This document shows positions 44,350 to 52,918 of a stretch of DNA of 64,000 nucleotides, one piece after another. The notes beneath the pieces are model-generated. The model searched no databases and had not been told where the DNA came from. It worked only from the letters and a program-made list of their open reading frames with translations. Positions within the stretch are counted from its first letter, which is position 1. Every line of letters starts with the position of its first letter. Both the position numbers and the translations under genes were made by a program. The DNA lies in assembly GCA_900104375.1 (NCBI GenBank), contig LT629302.1, positions 1,766,001 through 1,830,000 of the forward strand. Reading direction: 5' to 3'. Source of the DNA: Flavobacteriaceae bacterium MAR_2010_188 (lineage in GTDB: Bacteria; Bacteroidota; Bacteroidia; Flavobacteriales; Flavobacteriaceae).

Positions 44350-45621
44350 TTAATTTTTTATAAGATGATTGCCAATTTCACAATGTAGGCAAAGATTTAC
44401 ATCACAATAATTTTTTTTAAGCTGAAGAAGTGCTTGGGATGCTTTAGAATTGTTGTCTATTGGCCTGAGCTTCATAAATCTCTCAATGATAGAATTTTTT
44501 TCGGCCGGAATCATTTCAGCCAGAGCAATCAAGTTTTCATTATCGGAAACCCCTAAACTTTTGTGATAACTGAACTTGATTGGAATAATGGTATTGATAA
44601 TTAGAAGATCGATAAAGCTGGTGGAAATCTGTTTTTTTGAAAATCTGGAATCGGTAGCGAATGTGTAATGGGTTTTCCAAAAGTTCGACGCTTCAACCTT
44701 TAACAAGGTTTGTATTTCTGAATAAGTCTGTAAATTTTGTATCTGTGAGAATATCGCAGATTTATGGTGATAAAGTGTTGCAAGTTGAGAAAGTCTTATG
44801 GTCGGGAAATTGGGTGGCCGCAGTCTAAAGAAATTGACCACTAAGGTGCTAGAATTATCTAATTTGAATTTGGTCTTTAAGAATTTATATTCTTCAACTA
44901 GCTTTCTTTCATATTCTATTTCTGAAGTATAATTAAGGAGATGAGATTGTCCAAAAAATAGAGCTTCAAGTTGAAACCGGTTTAAACTTAGTTTTCTAAT
45001 CACCGAAAAATCTATGGAATTGGCCATCGAAAAAAACGGATCGCCGTTCACTTTTAGACCAAAATTTTTAGCAATCATCTTGAAGAATACCGCTTCCCAA
45101 TCATTATTCGATTTCTTAAGTAATTCGAAGATTTGTTCGGACTTTCGTTCTAATCTTTCAAAGTAAAGCCGTTCTAACCAATGGGAAATTGTAAAATCAT
45201 CTACGGTCCTAAAATCGCGTTCGCAATTAATAAATTGATTTTTATTGGCCATCAGCTCATAATATTTATGAGCGACTTTCTCGTCTACAATATTCTTAAG
45301 TTCTAAGGTTGGGATTGCACTATTGTCCTTGCGGTGAATGTCGGCATCGTGATTCCAGACCACGTGCAAAATAACATTATCGTAATTAGAATCATTTTCG
45401 TGATTGTGGATATACCAATCTGAAGAATTAATATGGATTTCTACATTTCCCGCCCATAATTGCCCGGCGAAGCGGAGATGAGAATTAAAGAAATCTGGAC
45501 CAGAATTTTGGTTATGTTCACCAACTTTAACTATGCTAAGTAGATTTCCATCGGTAGACTTTAGATCTACCGACTTAAATTTCTGGAACTTCCAGACGTA
45601 GTGTAGAAAATCCTCTTGCAA
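44350..45621 (-). CDS. DUF2851 family protein
   Basis: A 423-residue soluble protein of the DUF2851 family, widespread in Bacteroidota and of unknown function. Features: the opening QEDFLHYVWKFQKFKS, then NSGPDFFNSHLRFAGQLWAG and NVEIHINSSDWYIHNH, LHVVWNHDAD, and a C-terminal CLHCEIGNHLI with two Cys. The DHxD/His-rich N-terminal part suggests a metal-binding nuclease-like fold, but this is speculation. The frame is open upstream to 45792, but that part is translated from a heptanucleotide repeat and a duplicated spacer and is not family sequence. The TTG at 45621 starts exactly where the conserved N terminus begins, and gives the usual family length. Confidence 0.8.
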   Translation of the reverse strand: MQEDFLHYVWKFQKFKSVDLKSTDGNLLSIVKVGEHNQNSGPDFFNSHLRFAGQLWAGNVEIHINSSDWYIHNHENDSNYDNVILHVVWNHDADIHRKDNSAIPTLELKNIVDEKVAHKYYELMANKNQFINCERDFRTVDDFTISHWLERLYFERLERKSEQIFELLKKSNNDWEAVFFKMIAKNFGLKVNGDPFFSMANSIDFSVIRKLSLNRFQLEALFFGQSHLLNYTSEIEYERKLVEEYKFLKTKFKLDNSSTLVVNFFRLRPPNFPTIRLSQLATLYHHKSAIFSQIQNLQTYSEIQTLLKVEASNFWKTHYTFATDSRFSKKQISTSFIDLLIINTIIPIKFSYHKSLGVSDNENLIALAEMIPAEKNSIIERFMKLRPIDNNSKASQALLQLKKNYCDVNLCLHCEIGNHLIKN

Positions 45622-45631
45622 CTTAGTGTTA

Positions 45632-45701
45632 GTTTTTGGTTTTTGGTTTTTGGTTTTTGGTTTTTGGTTTTTGGTTTTTGGTTTTTGGTTTTTGGTTTTT
45701 G
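45632..45701. repeat. Perfect (GTTTTTG)10 heptanucleotide tract
   Basis: Ten uninterrupted GTTTTTG units, 70 bp, ending 10 bp upstream of the DUF2851 start codon. On the minus strand it reads CAAAAAC. Seven is not a multiple of three, so copy-number change would shift any frame running through it and alter promoter-to-start spacing. Confidence 0.95.
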
Positions 45702-45743
45702 AGAATTTTAAATTAGGAAAAATAACTTTCCACTTTTCAATTC

Positions 45744-46128
45744 TCCTGCAAAAAAAACCTAAACGTTCAAAAAGACCTTTAGCATAGAGCACATCGACAG
45801 GGTCAGTGGGACAAGATTATTGTTTTTTTAAGAATCTATTTACTAATCTCTCCATTCGCTATTATCTCAATTCGCTAATTTCCCAATTCGCTAATTCGCA
45901 TATCTGTTTTCTCTTATCTCTTTTCTATTCTCTTTCAAAAAACCTAAACGTTCAAAAAGACCTTTAGCATAGCACTTCGACAGGCTCAGTGTGACAAGAT
46001 TATTGTTTTTTTTTAAGAATTTATTTTCTAATCTCTCCATTCACTATTATCTCTATTGGCTAATTTCCCAATTCGCTAATTCGCATATCTGTTTTCTCTT
46101 TTCTCTTTTCTCTTTTCTCTTTTCTCTA
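45744..46128. repeat. Two ~185-190-bp direct repeats between DUF2851 and cysteine synthase
   Basis: Copies at about 45744-45935 and 45936-46128. Both start with CAAAAAACCTAAACG, contain CCTTTAGCATAG, a dispersed CTTCGACAGGCTCAGTGTGACA-type element (45790-45813 and 45973-45996), TTATTGTTTTTTT, ATCTCTCCATTC and AATTTCCCAATTCGCTAATT, and end in TTTTCTC runs. They differ by scattered substitutions and small indels. The roughly 340 bp hold no gene. Confidence 0.9.
46092..46126. repeat. (TTTTCTC)5 heptanucleotide tract
   Basis: Five perfect units at the right end of the second duplicated copy, 7 bp from the stop codon of the cysteine synthase family gene. The equivalent place in the first copy is degenerate. 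Confidence 0.85.
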
Positions 46129-46133
46129 AATCC

Positions 46134-47114
46134 CTATTCAATATACCCCATCTTTTTCATCCAATCATTATTGAACATTTTACCTACGTAACGACTTCCG
46201 TGGTCATGAAATAGAACTACCACAACATCGTCTTTGGTAAAATGTTCTTTAAGTTGAAGGACACCCTTTATAGCGGCACCTGCCGAATTCCCCAAGAACA
46301 TTCCTTCTTCCCTTGCAAGCAATTGAGTGTATACTGCTGCATCCTTATCCGTTACTTTCGTGAACCCATCAATGATATCGAAATTCACATTTTTTGGCAG
46401 AATATCTTCACCGATTCCTTCTGTGACGTATGGATAGATTTCGTTCTCATCAAAAATACCCGTTTCGTGATACTTTTTAAAGACACTTCCATAAGTATCG
46501 ATTCCCCAAATCTTGATATTTGGATTTTTCTCTTTCAAATATTTACCAACACCAGAAATTGTACCTCCAGTACCAACACCTACTACAAAATGGGTAATCT
46601 TTCCATCGGTCTGCTCCCAGATTTCTGGACCGGTGCTTTCATAATGGGCCTTGGTATTACTAAGATTATCATATTGATTCACGTACCAAGAATTTGGCGT
46701 TTCTTCACCCAAACGTTTTGAAACCGAATAGTAACTTCTAGGATCAGTTGGAGCCACATCGGTTGGGCATACAACCACTTCTGCTCCTACCGCTCTAAGT
46801 ATATCCATCTTTTCCTTGGATTGCTTATCGGAAATCACGAAAATACATTTGTAGCCTTTCACTATTGCGGCAAGCGCTAGACCCATTCCGGTGTTGCCAG
46901 AAGTCCCTTCAATAATAGTTCCTCCTGGTTTTAAGCGTCCATCTGCTTCTGCATCTTCAATCATTTTAACTGCCATTCGGTCCTTAACAGAATTCCCAGG
47001 ATTAAAAGTTTCATATTTAGCTAAAACCAAACAAGGAAGGTCCTTGGTAAGCTTATTCATTTTGACCATCGGCGTGTTACCAATAGTTCCTAATATATTT
47101 TCAGCGTATTGCAT
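46134..47114 (-). CDS. PLP-dependent cysteine synthase / cystathionine beta-synthase family
   Basis: A 326-residue fold-type II PLP enzyme. The PLP lysine is in NPGNSVKDRMA, the substrate loop is GTSGNTGMGLA, the phosphate-binding loop GVGTGGTISG and the C-terminal GNSAGAA contacts the PLP ring nitrogen. The sequence YDNLSNTKAHYESTGPEIWE and the HDHGSRYVGKMF ending resemble the catalytic core of cystathionine beta-synthases rather than CysK; no CBS regulatory domains follow. It could make cysteine from O-acetylserine or cystathionine from homocysteine and serine. It is flanked on its 3' side by the repeat cluster. Confidence 0.88.
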   Translation of the reverse strand: MQYAENILGTIGNTPMVKMNKLTKDLPCLVLAKYETFNPGNSVKDRMAVKMIEDAEADGRLKPGGTIIEGTSGNTGMGLALAAIVKGYKCIFVISDKQSKEKMDILRAVGAEVVVCPTDVAPTDPRSYYSVSKRLGEETPNSWYVNQYDNLSNTKAHYESTGPEIWEQTDGKITHFVVGVGTGGTISGVGKYLKEKNPNIKIWGIDTYGSVFKKYHETGIFDENEIYPYVTEGIGEDILPKNVNFDIIDGFTKVTDKDAAVYTQLLAREEGMFLGNSAGAAIKGVLQLKEHFTKDDVVVVLFHDHGSRYVGKMFNNDWMKKMGYIE

Positions 47115-47213
47115 CGTAAGTCTTTATAATTATACAAAGGTAAATTTTTGAGCGAAAAACTCGAATCTTTTCTGGATGGATGTCTAACAGATATGATTAA
47201 AAAGAGCCAAAAA

Positions 47214-48452
47214 TCAATCAAATCTTATGGCCTTTACCGGAGAGATTTTGGTAATAATATAAGATGGAATCAATAACATCAACATACATGCGACGAATGT
47301 TCCGATATTCAACATTAAGATGTTCTGTAATTTTAATGAAACAGGAATAATGGACATATAGTACTGATCTGGATCAGGAAAATGGAGAAATTCAAATTTA
47401 TCTTGGGCGAAAATTAATCCTAGGCCAATGATATTTCCCCACAATAAACCAAGCCCAATCAAATAAGTAGCGTTGTAAAGAAAAACTTTCCGGATACTCC
47501 AATTTGTGCTTCCCAAAGATTTTAAAATTCCGATCATTTGAGTCCGTTCTAAAATCAGGACCAAAAGAGCTGTTATCATGTTTATACCGGCAACCAAAAT
47601 CATAATACCGATAATGCCGTAAGTATTATTATCAAAGATTTTAATCCATTCAAAAGTGGTTAAATATTTCTGCTCTACGGTAGTGCTATTGATTGTTGAT
47701 GGAACCGAGCGATAGATTTCTTCACCCTTTTCAGCGATTTTGGTGAAGTCATCAATAAACACTTCAAAGCCACCAACTTGATCTTCTTCCCATTTATTAA
47801 GACGTTGAACCTGACGAATATCTCCTATCATATAGGTTTTGTCCAACTCCTTAAAACCAGAATCGAAAATACCAACGATTTTGAAGCTTCTAATATTCGG
47901 GATTTCTTCTATGGATTCCTTGCCAAAAACAGTCTGAAATTTTTCTCCAACTTTAAGATTCAAGCGATCCGCGATGTATTTAGAAATCATCACATCATTG
48001 CTCGTCTCTTCTCCAAATGTTGGCGTTTCTCCTGCAATCAAAAACTCCTGTAGATAACGCCAATCGTAATCTGAACCTACACCTTTAAGTACGATTCCTT
48101 CAAAGTCAGTTTCCGTTCTAATAATGCCAAATTTAGTAGCGATGGCCTGCACATGATCAACACCTTCTACCGATTTAAAGTCTGGATAGAAATCCTGATT
48201 TTTGCTAATTGGGACAATAGTTTCATCTGAAATATTGCTATCGAAATTAGTGAGGCTAACGTGGCCATTAAAAGCAACTACCTTATCCCGAACCTTTTCT
48301 TGAAGTCCCAAACCCGTTGCAATAGCTACCAACATCACCACAATACCTACGGCAATTGCAGTAATCCCGATTTTAATTATCGGAGCCGATACACTACTTT
48401 TATACGCTTTATCGCCTATAATCCGTTTAGCTATAAATAATTCGTAATTCAA
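47214..48452 (-). CDS. FtsX/LolE-like ABC transporter permease
   Basis: A 412-residue permease with the LolC/E-type topology: one N-terminal membrane helix (IKIGITAIAVGIVVMLVAIA), a large periplasmic domain (about 50-270) and three C-terminal helices (GIIGIMILVAGINMITALLV, IGLGLLWGNIIGLGLIFA, IGTFVACMLMLLIPSYI). Members release lipoproteins from the inner membrane or act on the cell envelope with an ATPase partner; no ATPase gene is adjacent. The start is a TTG, consistent with the family opening (x)NYELFIAKRI. The divergent lipoprotein gene starts only 9 bp away. Confidence 0.87.
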   Translation of the reverse strand: MNYELFIAKRIIGDKAYKSSVSAPIIKIGITAIAVGIVVMLVAIATGLGLQEKVRDKVVAFNGHVSLTNFDSNISDETIVPISKNQDFYPDFKSVEGVDHVQAIATKFGIIRTETDFEGIVLKGVGSDYDWRYLQEFLIAGETPTFGEETSNDVMISKYIADRLNLKVGEKFQTVFGKESIEEIPNIRSFKIVGIFDSGFKELDKTYMIGDIRQVQRLNKWEEDQVGGFEVFIDDFTKIAEKGEEIYRSVPSTINSTTVEQKYLTTFEWIKIFDNNTYGIIGIMILVAGINMITALLVLILERTQMIGILKSLGSTNWSIRKVFLYNATYLIGLGLLWGNIIGLGLIFAQDKFEFLHFPDPDQYYMSIIPVSLKLQNILMLNIGTFVACMLMLLIPSYIITKISPVKAIRFD

Positions 48453-48461
48453 ATTAAAAAT

Positions 48462-49745
48462 ATGGGTTTAAGATCGCTCAAAAATACTGCTTTATTATTG
48501 GTTATTTTTCTAGTATCGTGCGCCAATGCTCAAAAGGATAAATTTGAGGCAGCCGACGAGAGTACCGCTATGAAAACGGAACCAATCATAATAACGGCGG
48601 CGGATCAGACAGAATTATACCTTCCGAAATTAACAGGAAAAAGAGTTGGCGTGGTGGCCAATCAGACTTCGGTGATTTTCAAGGTTCAAAATTTTCAATC
48701 TATTAATCCAAATAAAGGTGAATATAAAGAACGGACAATCGAAAATAGATTTACCCATTTAATTGATTCATTGATTTCCCTAAATATTAAAGTTGAAAAA
48801 GTTTTTTCTCCAGAACATGGCTTTAGAGGAACGGCAGATGCAGGAGAGTTAGTGAAGGACGGAATTGATGCCAAAACCGGATTATCAATTATTTCTCTTC
48901 ACGGGAAAAATAAAAAACCTACTCTAGAACAGATGCAAAATATCGATATTATGGTTTTCGATATACAAGATGTTGGAGTACGGTTTTACACGTATTTATC
49001 GACGCTTCACTATGTGATGGAGGCCTGCGCCGAGGCAAATATTCCGCTTTTGGTTTTAGATAGACCAAATCCAAATGGTCAATATGTTGACGGCCCGGTG
49101 ATGGAAAAAAGGAATTTCAATTTCTTGGGATTACATCCGGTGCCTTTGGTTTATGGAATGTCTATCGGTGAATATGCGAAAATGATTAATGGCGAAAAAT
49201 GGTTGGCAAATGAAATTCAATGTGATCTGACCGTGATTAATTTGAAGAATTACACCCACGATTCTGAATATAATCTAGCGATAAGACCTTCTCCAAATCT
49301 TCCAAACGACCAAGCGATAAAACTATATCCGAGTTTAGGGTTATTTGAAGGTACCGATGTTAATGCCGGCCGCGGGACAGATTTTCAGTTTCAAAGATAT
49401 GGTGCTCCATTTTTGGATAGTACTTACTTTGATTTTAACTATACGCCCGTTGAAAATTTTGGAGCAAAATTCCCCAAGCATAAGGATGAAACCTGTTTTG
49501 GCGAAGACCTTTCTAAAACTCAAATAGGTAGAGAGATGACTTTGAAATGGATTATCGAAGCCTATCAATATTCCTCGGATAAAGCGAAAGTTTTCAACTC
49601 AAAAAACTTTACCGCGCACGCCGGAACTGATAAACTACAAAAACAAATTGAAGAAGGATTGAGCGAAAAAGAAATAAAAAATTCTTGGAGCGCAGATATT
49701 GAAGCCTTCAAGAAAATTAGAGAAAAATATCTTATTTACAACTAA
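48462..49745 (+). CDS. DUF1343 exo-beta-N-acetylmuramidase (NamZ-like) lipoprotein
   Basis: A 427-residue protein with a lipobox LVSC (residues 17-20). The DUF1343 domain covers nearly all of the mature part: GKRVGVVANQTSV, VFSPEHGFRGTADAGE, ISLHGKNKKPT, DIQDVGVRFYTYLSTLHYVM, LDRPNPNGQYVDGPV and the FEGTDVNAGRGTDFQF segment. Characterised members (NamZ of Bacillus, and Tannerella homologs) remove N-acetylmuramic acid from the non-reducing end of peptidoglycan fragments, in wall recycling. It is divergent from the LolE-like gene with overlapping control regions. Confidence 0.9.
   Translation: MGLRSLKNTALLLVIFLVSCANAQKDKFEAADESTAMKTEPIIITAADQTELYLPKLTGKRVGVVANQTSVIFKVQNFQSINPNKGEYKERTIENRFTHLIDSLISLNIKVEKVFSPEHGFRGTADAGELVKDGIDAKTGLSIISLHGKNKKPTLEQMQNIDIMVFDIQDVGVRFYTYLSTLHYVMEACAEANIPLLVLDRPNPNGQYVDGPVMEKRNFNFLGLHPVPLVYGMSIGEYAKMINGEKWLANEIQCDLTVINLKNYTHDSEYNLAIRPSPNLPNDQAIKLYPSLGLFEGTDVNAGRGTDFQFQRYGAPFLDSTYFDFNYTPVENFGAKFPKHKDETCFGEDLSKTQIGREMTLKWIIEAYQYSSDKAKVFNSKNFTAHAGTDKLQKQIEEGLSEKEIKNSWSADIEAFKKIREKYLIYN
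48479..48486 (-). promoter_or_regulatory. -7 element TATTTTTG for the LolE-like gene, inside namZ
   Basis: Exact TAnnTTTG on the minus strand 26 bp upstream of the TTG start at 48452. It falls inside codons 6-9 of the divergent gene. No -33 TTG at normal spacing. Confidence 0.35.
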
Positions 49746-49781
49746 AAAACCGCTACCAAAAAGTTTTTCTTGGTAGCGGTT
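49744..49781 (-). terminator. Terminator at the 3' ends of namZ and the next minus-strand gene
   Basis: Perfect 12-bp stem AACCGCTACCAA (49748-49759) / TTGGTAGCGGTT (49770-49781), followed on the minus strand by six T. It serves the convergent 132-residue gene; the plus-strand gene may also use it, with a poorer tail. Confidence 0.85.
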
Positions 49782-49815
49782 AAGTAGGGATAAAGTTTAA
49801 TTCAGTTAGGCCAAA

Positions 49816-50214
49816 TTAATCTTCTTGTGTAACCAGATTTTCAAGTTTAGCGGCAATTAACTCTGGTTCGTCCCTAATGACTTTCAAAACAAATACCACG
49901 AGCTTGGCAAGATGTGAAACTACCATCACATGTTTACCCGGCGAGAGCCCGTTTATTGCGACCTTAAAATCCTTTCTACCGGCATAGGTATCGATCTCTC
50001 GAAGGTATTTATCATTAATAGAATAGACATATCTAATTTTGTCCGACCCCTTTAGAATTAACGAGTCTTTTGTTTCATTAAGTTCATGAATAAGGTCAGA
50101 TGCTCGGAAATTGAGATTTTTTTCGAGAATCGCGAAGTTAGATTGTGCACTCACTGTTTTTTGGATAGCAAAAGTCGCCATCGAGGCCAAAACAAGCCTG
50201 CGGTATTTCCTCAT
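49816..50214 (-). CDS. Small exported protein, function unknown
   Basis: A 132-residue protein with a signal peptide (residues 1-23, ending TVSAQ). The mature part SNFAILEKNLNFRASDLIHE and then HVMVVSHLAKLVVFVLKVIR has an amphipathic and a hydrophobic helical stretch, with acidic residues at the C terminus. No family motif or cysteine is visible. It has a clear start, a strong terminator and normal codon use, so it is probably real. It is 158 bp from the GDPD gene on the same strand. I do not recognise it. Confidence 0.6.
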   Translation of the reverse strand: MRKYRRLVLASMATFAIQKTVSAQSNFAILEKNLNFRASDLIHELNETKDSLILKGSDKIRYVYSINDKYLREIDTYAGRKDFKVAINGLSPGKHVMVVSHLAKLVVFVLKVIRDEPELIAAKLENLVTQED

Positions 50215-50372
50215 ATTGTAGCTATTACTCTTAATAGGTATTGAGTTAATAGCAAATTTCCCGTAAAACGAATCTAATGAGAACGGGAGTTAGTCTGGTA
50301 AAAAAATCCATCAAATACCAAAATATCAGAGGAAAGACGAATTTCTGTTCATAACTTGTTAATAAGTACTTA

Positions 50373-51248
50373 CTAGTTGCCGAGGATTTTCTGGAGCAAG
50401 TGAGGATAGTCCGTGATGATCCCGTCAACTTTTAGATCAATCATCTTCTTCATTTCTGTTTCCTCGTTAACCGTCCAAGGAATTACTTTATAACCTTTTT
50501 GATGCAATTCATTTACTGTTTCTTGATCCAGCAATGGGTATGCAGGACTAATAATTTCCGGCTCAAAAGTCAATTTTTGAAGTAAGGCATTTATATCTTG
50601 ATCTCCCTCAACCAAAAGAGCTAGTGGGATATCAGGATATTTTCGATGGATTTCTTCTAGCGCCCTCAAGTCGAAAGATTGCAGGTTAAACCGATTTTCT
50701 AGCGGAAATTTAGAGATTTCATCTACGACCAGCGCCACGAAGGTTTCAATATCTGGCGTAAAAGTATGATCCCATGCTTGGTTACTTTTTAATTCAATAT
50801 TATACCTTATTGTACCAGCGGATTTTTCCTCAGCCATTTCGATGACTTCGGAAAGTAACGGTTTGTGAGCTTTCATAGCAACCTGCTCAGGAAATCTTGA
50901 ATTACCCTTTAACCCACAATCATACTTTCTTATACTGTCGTAGGTCATTTCGTAAAGATTGAACGACTTTTCATTTTCCTGGGTTATCTCATGACCATCT
51001 AAACCTGTACAAATGTCATGATGCATATAAGGGTCATGCGAAACCACCACTCTGTTGTCTTGCGATATTACCACATCTAATTCTAAGGTGGTAACGCCTA
51101 AATCTATTGCTTTTTCAAATGCTTCAAGGGTGTTTTCGGGCAGAAGTCCTCTGCACCCTCTATGTCCTTGCACATCCATAGGATTCTGAGAATTACAACT
51201 GTTAATTAATAAAAAACTAAAGCTGAAGATTAAGATTATATTATTCAT
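50373..51248 (-). CDS. Glycerophosphodiester phosphodiesterase
   Basis: A 291-residue GDPD-family protein with a signal peptide, possibly lipoprotein (LINSC). It cleaves glycerophosphodiesters to sn-glycerol-3-phosphate and an alcohol. The TIM-barrel motifs are complete: QGHRGCRGLLPENTLEAFE (catalytic His, Arg and Glu), LELDVVISQDNRVVVSHDP (Glu, Asp, and second His), and YNIELKS with Glu-Lys. The C terminus VDGIITDYPHLL is also typical. It overlaps the upstream sterol-desaturase-like gene by 8 bp, so the two are cotranscribed. Confidence 0.92.
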   Translation of the reverse strand: MNNIILIFSFSFLLINSCNSQNPMDVQGHRGCRGLLPENTLEAFEKAIDLGVTTLELDVVISQDNRVVVSHDPYMHHDICTGLDGHEITQENEKSFNLYEMTYDSIRKYDCGLKGNSRFPEQVAMKAHKPLLSEVIEMAEEKSAGTIRYNIELKSNQAWDHTFTPDIETFVALVVDEISKFPLENRFNLQSFDLRALEEIHRKYPDIPLALLVEGDQDINALLQKLTFEPEIISPAYPLLDQETVNELHQKGYKVIPWTVNEETEMKKMIDLKVDGIITDYPHLLQKILGN

Positions 51249-52113
51249 TCTTATTATAAATTGTAGGTCGACTATAATTTTGAAAAGGTTGCTTAAGCAG
51301 GTTTACGATGCTGCTATTTTCTTTTTCATCTGGGAACACATCGACCCCATAGACCAAATCTTCCCTTTCCATATAACTATACGTTCCCAAAAGCCTATCC
51401 CAAATAGAAAAAATATTCCCGTAATTAGAATCCGTATAAGGCAGCACGTAATGATGGTGAATTTTGTGCATATCTGGTGAAACAAATACGTAGCTTAAGG
51501 CCTTATCGACAGGCTTAGAGAATTTTATGTTTGCGTGATTTAATTGCGCAAACACAACCGATAATGATTGGTAAAGCAGAATTATACCAATCGGTGCTCC
51601 AACTATAAAAACTCCGGCTAAGGTGAAAATAAAGCGGATAACACTTTCTATCGGATGATGCCGATTTGCGGTAGTAGTATCGACATTATGATCGGTATGA
51701 TGCACCAAGTGTACCATCCAAAGCACATTGATTTTATGCTCTACCAAATGTGCGAGATACGCTCCAAAGAAATCGAGTAGCATCACTCCCAGCAAAACAT
51801 AGATTAGAAGTGGCATTTCTGGCAACCAATTGATGATTCCAAAATCATTAGCAGTTACCCAATCGGCAGTCCATAAAAGAAGAAAGGCAAAAGCAAAATT
51901 TATAATAATAGTGGTTAGCGTAAAAAAGAAATTTGGCAGTGCATGTTTCCATTTTTTATAGGTAAACTTAAAAAGCGGAAGCGCGCCTTCCAACAACCAA
52001 AAAAAAGTTATACCACCAATAAGTATTAAACTTCGGTGAGATGAAGGAATATTTTCAAAATAATTTATTAGACTTTCGACCAATTTTAATAGAGGATTTA
52101 CAGCAAGATACAA
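51241..52113 (-). CDS. Sterol desaturase / fatty acid hydroxylase family membrane protein
   Basis: A 290-residue membrane protein with about four hydrophobic segments and the diiron histidine boxes of the FA_hydroxylase superfamily: AHLVEHK, HLVHHTDHN, NRHHPIES, and the C-terminal HKIHHHY plus YGNIFSIWDRLLGTY. Such enzymes add hydroxyl groups or double bonds to lipids; bacterial members act on fatty acids, hopanoids, carotenoids or alkylglycerols. The overlap with the GDPD gene suggests a lipid-related unit, but the substrate is unknown. Confidence 0.88.
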   Translation of the reverse strand: MYLAVNPLLKLVESLINYFENIPSSHRSLILIGGITFFWLLEGALPLFKFTYKKWKHALPNFFFTLTTIIINFAFAFLLLWTADWVTANDFGIINWLPEMPLLIYVLLGVMLLDFFGAYLAHLVEHKINVLWMVHLVHHTDHNVDTTTANRHHPIESVIRFIFTLAGVFIVGAPIGIILLYQSLSVVFAQLNHANIKFSKPVDKALSYVFVSPDMHKIHHHYVLPYTDSNYGNIFSIWDRLLGTYSYMEREDLVYGVDVFPDEKENSSIVNLLKQPFQNYSRPTIYNKNE

Positions 52114-52252
52114 ATAAAGAAAATATGGAAATTAAGGGTTGAAAGTTTTTAAGCTTCGGATTATACTACCGTTCAATTAAAGAAATGAACACAATATTGA
52201 AGAAATGACGCAACTGAAAGTAATATCTGTCATCTAATATAAAATACCGATC

Positions 52253-52918
52253 ATGAAAAAATCTCTAATCCTTATACTATTGCTTTCAATGGCGCTGATT
52301 CGTTGCCAGTGCGAGCCAGATATAAAAGATAACGAGCGCAGTTTGTTAGATGGGATTATTACGGATACAAATGATAATCCTCTCGGGGATGTGACGGTTA
52401 GCCTCAAAGTGCATGATTTAAATCTAGGTAAAGGTCTGACTGATCAAAATGGATTTTTTCAATTTATCTCATTGGTTTCTTCGCGGAATGATTATTCGCT
52501 TATTTTAAAACCACTTGATCCACAATCAGAATATAGTGATTACAAAATAGATTTCTTAAACCGGCTTTTCAACGGAAGCAATAATCTTGGTACTATCCCT
52601 CTTTCTAAAAAAGCGCTTTTAAAACTTCAAATTCGGAATACCTCAAATAATTCAGCTTCAATTTCATACAGTATTACGTATAGAATCCCTGAATGTACCG
52701 TGTCTGGTGATGATAGCGTTTCGGTAGATTATTACAATTGTTTTGATACCAATTTTTATTCAGACAGAATTACTCCAGCAGAATCAAATCTGGATATTGA
52801 ATTTATTTCCATTCTCGGCTCGACAGCAGTTCTCACTTATACACTTGAAAATGCTGAAACCCAATTAGAAAATATTCTTCTTAACCAATCACAGACCAAT
52901 TATATACTTGAATATTAA
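52253..52918 (+). CDS. Exported protein with carboxypeptidase-regulatory-like domain
   Basis: A 221-residue protein with an N-terminal signal segment. The region LLDGIITDTNDNPLGDVTVS followed by the GKGLTDQNGFFQF segment is a CarboxypepD_reg-like beta sandwich, a fold often found on Bacteroidota surface proteins. A poor lipobox (LIRC) is followed by CQC, so lipidation is possible but the -1 Arg is unusual. The second half has a Cys pair (PECTVSGDD, YYNCFDT) that could be a disulfide. It overlaps the next gene by 11 bp, so the products are likely to work together. Confidence 0.65.
   Translation: MKKSLILILLLSMALIRCQCEPDIKDNERSLLDGIITDTNDNPLGDVTVSLKVHDLNLGKGLTDQNGFFQFISLVSSRNDYSLILKPLDPQSEYSDYKIDFLNRLFNGSNNLGTIPLSKKALLKLQIRNTSNNSASISYSITYRIPECTVSGDDSVSVDYYNCFDTNFYSDRITPAESNLDIEFISILGSTAVLTYTLENAETQLENILLNQSQTNYILEY

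Noticed and set aside
45622-45792. N-terminal extension of DUF2851 from the upstream ATG
   Set aside because: It is translated from the heptamer tract and duplicated spacer, giving a KTKNQKP repeat absent from the family.
50246-50428. 60-codon minus-strand frame between the small exported protein and GDPD
   Set aside because: It overlaps the 3' end of GDPD in another frame and has no recognisable feature.
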